From assembly GCF_002246015.1 (NCBI RefSeq), contig NZ_NOLJ01000015.1, positions 59,725 through 117,330 on the forward strand: 57,606 nucleotides of DNA, given 5' to 3'. Below, piece after piece: positions 54,748-57,606 of this stretch (position 1 is its first letter; every line of letters starts with the position of its first letter). This stretch comes from Nostoc sp. 'Peltigera membranacea cyanobiont' 210A. GTDB taxonomy: Bacteria; Cyanobacteriota; Cyanobacteriia; Cyanobacteriales; Nostocaceae. Below the pieces are notes generated by a model. It was not told the origin of the DNA. It ran no database searches and saw only the letters and a list, made by a program, of their open reading frames with translations. The position numbers and the translations under genes were made by a program.

Positions 54748-55589
54748 GGATGCCTATTGCATGGGTTTTGAAGCCTGTTTCCGCAAGCTTGGTTTGGCTA
54801 GCTGCGATTCTAATCGTTTAGATGCAAGCAAGATGTGAGTTGATAGAAAGATTCTACTAGAGACATCTGCTATTTGTATACAACAAAATTATGAAATTTT
54901 ACTTGACTAAATTTAAATTTATACAAGAATTAAATAGGTAAAAATAAGCGGTATCATTGTAAGCAAAGTTAAATAATTCTAGAAAATTATGCTTGGTTGA
55001 TTTCAGTCTGTTAGTTTACGATAATAAAATCGTATTTATTTATACCTAAATGCTTGCAGACTGAAAGTTTAGATTTTGCTGAGAAATCCATAAGAACTTT
55101 CTAAACAAAATATCAGCTTTTTGGAGATTAATCCTTAGAGGATGTTTGAAAAGTCATGATTGATGTGTAAAATTTTTTTACCCCACCCTAACCCTCCCCT
55201 TATAAAGGGGAGGGAACTGGATTTTATTGTTTCCCTTTATAAGGGCAGGGCTGATTCATTCCATTTCAAACAGGATTTGTCAAGATGGTTAGCAAGAAAA
55301 TTGTAAGTAAGCGTGACGAAGAGATGAACATTTAAGCACTGAAATATCAGTAAAATAGTTGGTTTAATCGGCACGCTAGTAACAAAATAACTAATTTTTA
55401 ATCGCTAGAACCCTTGATTTTTCAAGCTCTTTGGGGAATGAATCAGCCCTGCTTATAAGGGGGGTAATAATTCGATTAAAATCACAACATACTATTTTTC
55501 AAACAACCTCTTAGATATCCATAAGTTTTAGACTCATTATGTAAGCAATAATTAGTTTAAAGCTCAATTAAAAACCTATATTGTTGATT
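54748..55589. other. 0.8-kb spacer containing a composite repeat
   Basis: Apart from the composite element at 55135-55513, the sequence is AT-rich. No gene seen. It includes the promoters of the divergent kinase and lipoprotein genes. Confidence 0.6.
55135..55513. mobile_element. Composite inverted-repeat element
   Basis: Outer ends TTAGAGGATGTTTGAAAA (55135-55152) and TTTTCAAACAACCTCTTA (55496-55513) are inverted with two mismatches. Inside, CAGGGCTGATTCATTCC (55246-55262) and GGAATGAATCAGCCCTG (55435-55451) are a perfect 17-bp inverted pair. A CCCTCCCCTTATAAAGGGGAGGG-like hairpin lies at 55193-55216. No transposase frame is present. Confidence 0.7.
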
Positions 55590-56105
55590 ATGAAAATCAA
55601 AAACTTATCAATACTAATTTTGTCTTCTCTTGTCATGATTAGCTGTGTTCGAGAAGTATCAAATAATGAGTCTAAAAAAGTTGCGATCGCAGTGAATACA
55701 TCTGTTCCCAAATCTTCAACTCCGGCAAAGTCTTTAACCCCTTCGGTACAATCTCAGAAGTCAGGTACTTTTGTTTCTGGAGAACAGACAACTCAAGGAA
55801 CAGTCAGTATTACTACCAAAGACAGTAAATCATTTTTAGAGCTTGGACAATCGTTTAAAACCTCGGAATCAGGCCCGGATTTAGTCGTAATTTTGCATCG
55901 TTCAGATAATGTAATTGCTTCAACTAAACCACCGGCTTATTCTTTAAAAAATGGAGATTATATCATTCTTGCTCCCTTAAAAAAATATAGCGGCGCTCAA
56001 ACATATTCTATTCCTAACAATATCAATTTAGCAGATTACAAATCTGCCGCTATCTGGTGTCGCAAGTTCAATGCTACTTTTGGTGCTGCTAAGTTGAGTA
56101 GTTAA
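55590..56105 (+). CDS. DM13-domain lipoprotein
   Basis: 171 aa from ATG 55590. The signal KNLSILILSSLVMISC ends in a lipobox. A Ser/Thr/Pro/Lys linker is followed by a DM13 domain (GTFVSGEQTTQGTVSITT, FLELGQSFKTSESGPDLVV, then LAPLKKYSGAQTYSIPNNI and AAIWCRKFNATFGAAKL). DM13 domains are thought to bind or transfer electrons through their Cys; the conserved Cys in IWCRKF is present. Cyanobacterial members are unstudied. It is monocistronic. Confidence 0.85.
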   Translation: MKIKNLSILILSSLVMISCVREVSNNESKKVAIAVNTSVPKSSTPAKSLTPSVQSQKSGTFVSGEQTTQGTVSITTKDSKSFLELGQSFKTSESGPDLVVILHRSDNVIASTKPPAYSLKNGDYIILAPLKKYSGAQTYSIPNNINLADYKSAAIWCRKFNATFGAAKLSS

Positions 56106-56362
56106 AATTAACTAAACAATCACGGAGAGTAGAGATCGGGGAATCGCTATTCAGCTATAAAACTTTACACTTTCTCACATTCATAGTCACAAAGATGAAA
56201 CTTTCTCTATTCAAGAGGTAGAATTAAAATTTCAGCTTGACGATCAGATTATCTGAGCAATTCCTAGAACCTTTCTTCACTCTTCTAAAGGTCAACTCCA
56301 CGGATTTACAAATTATCATTGTATTTGAAGAGTTTTAACTTCTAAATCCTAACTTTGTTTGT

Positions 56363-57606
56363 ATGCCAGAACAACAGCAGTGGACTATAACAGCAACTGA
56401 ACAACCACCAGAGTGGTTTATCCAAGCAGTGAAACAGTATACACCTGCATCAAATGGACTCTATGCAGCGCAGTTGTTGTGGCAACGCGGTATTAAAGAT
56501 CGTCAACAATTAACAGCTTTTATCAACTATAAAGTTTATCAACCAGCAAGTCCCTTTGAGTTTGGGCAAGAAATGCATCTGGCGATCGCACGGTTGCAAC
56601 AAGCGTATAATACTAAAGAAAAAATCGCCATTTGGGGAGACTTCGATGCCGACGGGATTACCGCTACATCGGTACTTTGGGATGGATTGGGGCAGTTTTA
56701 TGCTCAAAATACTCAGTTAGTTTACTACATTCCCAATCGCCTGAAAGAATCTCACGGACTTAATAATCAAGGAATTGATAACTTAGCAAAACAAGGTTGC
56801 AAATTAATTGTTACTTGCGATACAGGTAGCACAAATGTTGAGGAAATTATCTATGCTAAACAGTTAGGTATAGATGTAATAGTTACAGACCATCACACTT
56901 TACCAGCCGAACGCCCACCCGTCGCAGCAATTATCAATCCCCGCTATTTTCCAAAAGAACATCAGTTATTTAATCTTTCTGGGGTGGCGGTAGCTTATAA
57001 GTTGGTGGAAGCACTATATCAAAGCTTGCCCAATATTGCAAAATATCCGTTAGAGGATTTATTAGATTTAGTTGCAGTCGGATTAATTGCCGACTTAGTG
57101 CAGTTAAGTGGAGATTGCCGCTACTTAGCACAGATGGGAATTCAACGACTGCAAGAAGATTTTAAACAGCCAGCAGCAGCACGGCGGCGGCCAGGGGTAG
57201 GAAGATTATTAGAATTGTGCCAGAAAAGTGGCGATCGCCCCACAGATATTTCCTTTGGTTTGGGGCCAAGAATTAACGCCGTTAGTCGCATCCAAGGGGA
57301 TGCCAGTTTCTGCGTGGAATTATTAACTAGTCGCGATGTCAAACGTTGTAACGAACTCGCCGAAGTTACAGAACTCGCCAACGCCCGCCGCAAATCTTTA
57401 CAAAAAGATGTGCAAGCACAAGTGGCGCAAAAACTTACTCAACTAGATTTATCAACTACCAGCGTCATTGTCCTAGAAGATGCCCAATGGCCTGCGGGTG
57501 TATTGGGCTTAGTCGCCGGACAGATAGCACAAGAAACTGGACGCCCGACAATTTTGTTGAGTACGGAAGGAGCAGGGGAGCAGGGAGTAGGGGGCAGGGA
57601 GCAGGG
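56363..57606 (+). CDS. recJ: Single-stranded-DNA exonuclease RecJ, 5' part (runs off the window)
   Basis: 414 codons are visible from ATG 56363 to the window end, with no stop. DHH-family motifs are intact: motif I DFDADGITA (D93, D95, D97), CDTGST (D153), motif III VTDHHTLP (D176-H178), and LVAVGLIADLVQL. LGPRINAVSRI marks the DHHA region. It degrades ssDNA 5' to 3' in recombination repair. The last 13 visible codons after GRPTILLSTE are a low-complexity Gly/Glu/Gln run, encoded by a GGAGCAGGG-type repeat where other RecJ proteins approach ARGSARS. The protein may carry an insertion, or the gene may be broken beyond the window. Confidence 0.93.
   Translation, partial: MPEQQQWTITATEQPPEWFIQAVKQYTPASNGLYAAQLLWQRGIKDRQQLTAFINYKVYQPASPFEFGQEMHLAIARLQQAYNTKEKIAIWGDFDADGITATSVLWDGLGQFYAQNTQLVYYIPNRLKESHGLNNQGIDNLAKQGCKLIVTCDTGSTNVEEIIYAKQLGIDVIVTDHHTLPAERPPVAAIINPRYFPKEHQLFNLSGVAVAYKLVEALYQSLPNIAKYPLEDLLDLVAVGLIADLVQLSGDCRYLAQMGIQRLQEDFKQPAAARRRPGVGRLLELCQKSGDRPTDISFGLGPRINAVSRIQGDASFCVELLTSRDVKRCNELAEVTELANARRKSLQKDVQAQVAQKLTQLDLSTTSVIVLEDAQWPAGVLGLVAGQIAQETGRPTILLSTEGAGEQGVGGREQ
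57567..57606. repeat. GGAGCAGGG-type repeat inside the recJ reading frame
   Basis: GGAGCAGGG, GGAGTAGG and GGGGCAGGGAGCAGGG run to the window end in frame with recJ. The same family occurs between genes at 3140-3178 in the other orientation. Confidence 0.75.

Noticed and set aside
1..57606. tRNA, rRNA and riboswitch genes
   Set aside because: None recognised by eye; structured-RNA search (covariance models) would be needed to exclude them.

Overview
The window is a 57.6-kb stretch of a cyanobacterial chromosome, most likely a filamentous heterocystous form (Nostoc/Anabaena type). The evidence is the frequent GCGATCGC (HIP1) octamers, short tandem heptamer repeats such as CGTAATT, many small palindromic or terminal-inverted-repeat elements between genes, and cyanobacterial families (iron-uptake porin with SLH domain, NfeD/stomatin pair, MlaD/MlaF, ClpC, a TIGR04376-like coiled-coil protein, DUF3288). 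No rRNA, tRNA or CRISPR array was recognised.

Layout. 0.2-7.2 kb: Fur-family regulator, Uma2-type nuclease, pentapeptide protein, stomatin/NfeD pair, a zinc-ribbon/PP2C phosphatase and a secreted-type methyltransferase. 7.3-10.5 kb: accessory segment with a TnpB-only IS200/IS605-type element and three small uncharacterised genes. 10.6-11.3 kb: thymidylate kinase. 11.5-18.5 kb: a sugar-acid cluster (LarA-family protein, SDR, uronate isomerase, LacI-type regulator, gluconokinase, myo-inositol oxygenase) with LacI-type operators. 19.3-27.4 kb: two paralogous sugar-binding lipoproteins, sugar ABC ATPase and permease, an MFS sugar porter and an IolW-like dehydrogenase. 27.6-38 kb: porin, IS4-type transposase remnant, coiled-coil protein, DUF3131 protein, ClpC, DUF3288 protein, neutral zinc metallopeptidase. 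38-47 kb: YflT-like stress protein, MlaD/MlaF, threonine aldolase-like enzyme, P-loop ATPase with C-terminal HTH. 47.4-52.4 kb: DUF4331-TPR-NicO-PEP-CTERM operon. 52.8-57.6 kb: response-regulator remnant, SNase-like protein, histidine kinase, DM13 lipoprotein and the 5' part of recJ.

The most interesting system is the 11.5-18.5 kb cluster. Read together, its enzymes give a closed route: myo-inositol -> D-glucuronate (MIOX) -> D-fructuronate (UxaC) -> D-mannonate (SDR) -> D-gluconate (LarA-family C2 epimerase, nickel-pincer cofactor) -> 6-phosphogluconate (gluconokinase). This bypasses mannonate dehydratase, KDG kinase and KDPG aldolase and feeds the oxidative pentose phosphate pathway. A LacI-type regulator heads the operon, and copies of a TGCACACGTGTGCA palindrome lie in front of it and in front of the oxygenase gene. 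The transporters and the IolW-like dehydrogenase downstream fit uptake and interconversion of inositols. The epimerase step is an inference from family membership, conserved Ni/cofactor residues and context.

A second theme is repeats that touch coding sequence: a small inverted-repeat element supplies the last codons of the LarA-family gene, a 27-bp module sits in frame inside tnpB, and a GGAGCAGGG-type repeat enters the recJ reading frame.
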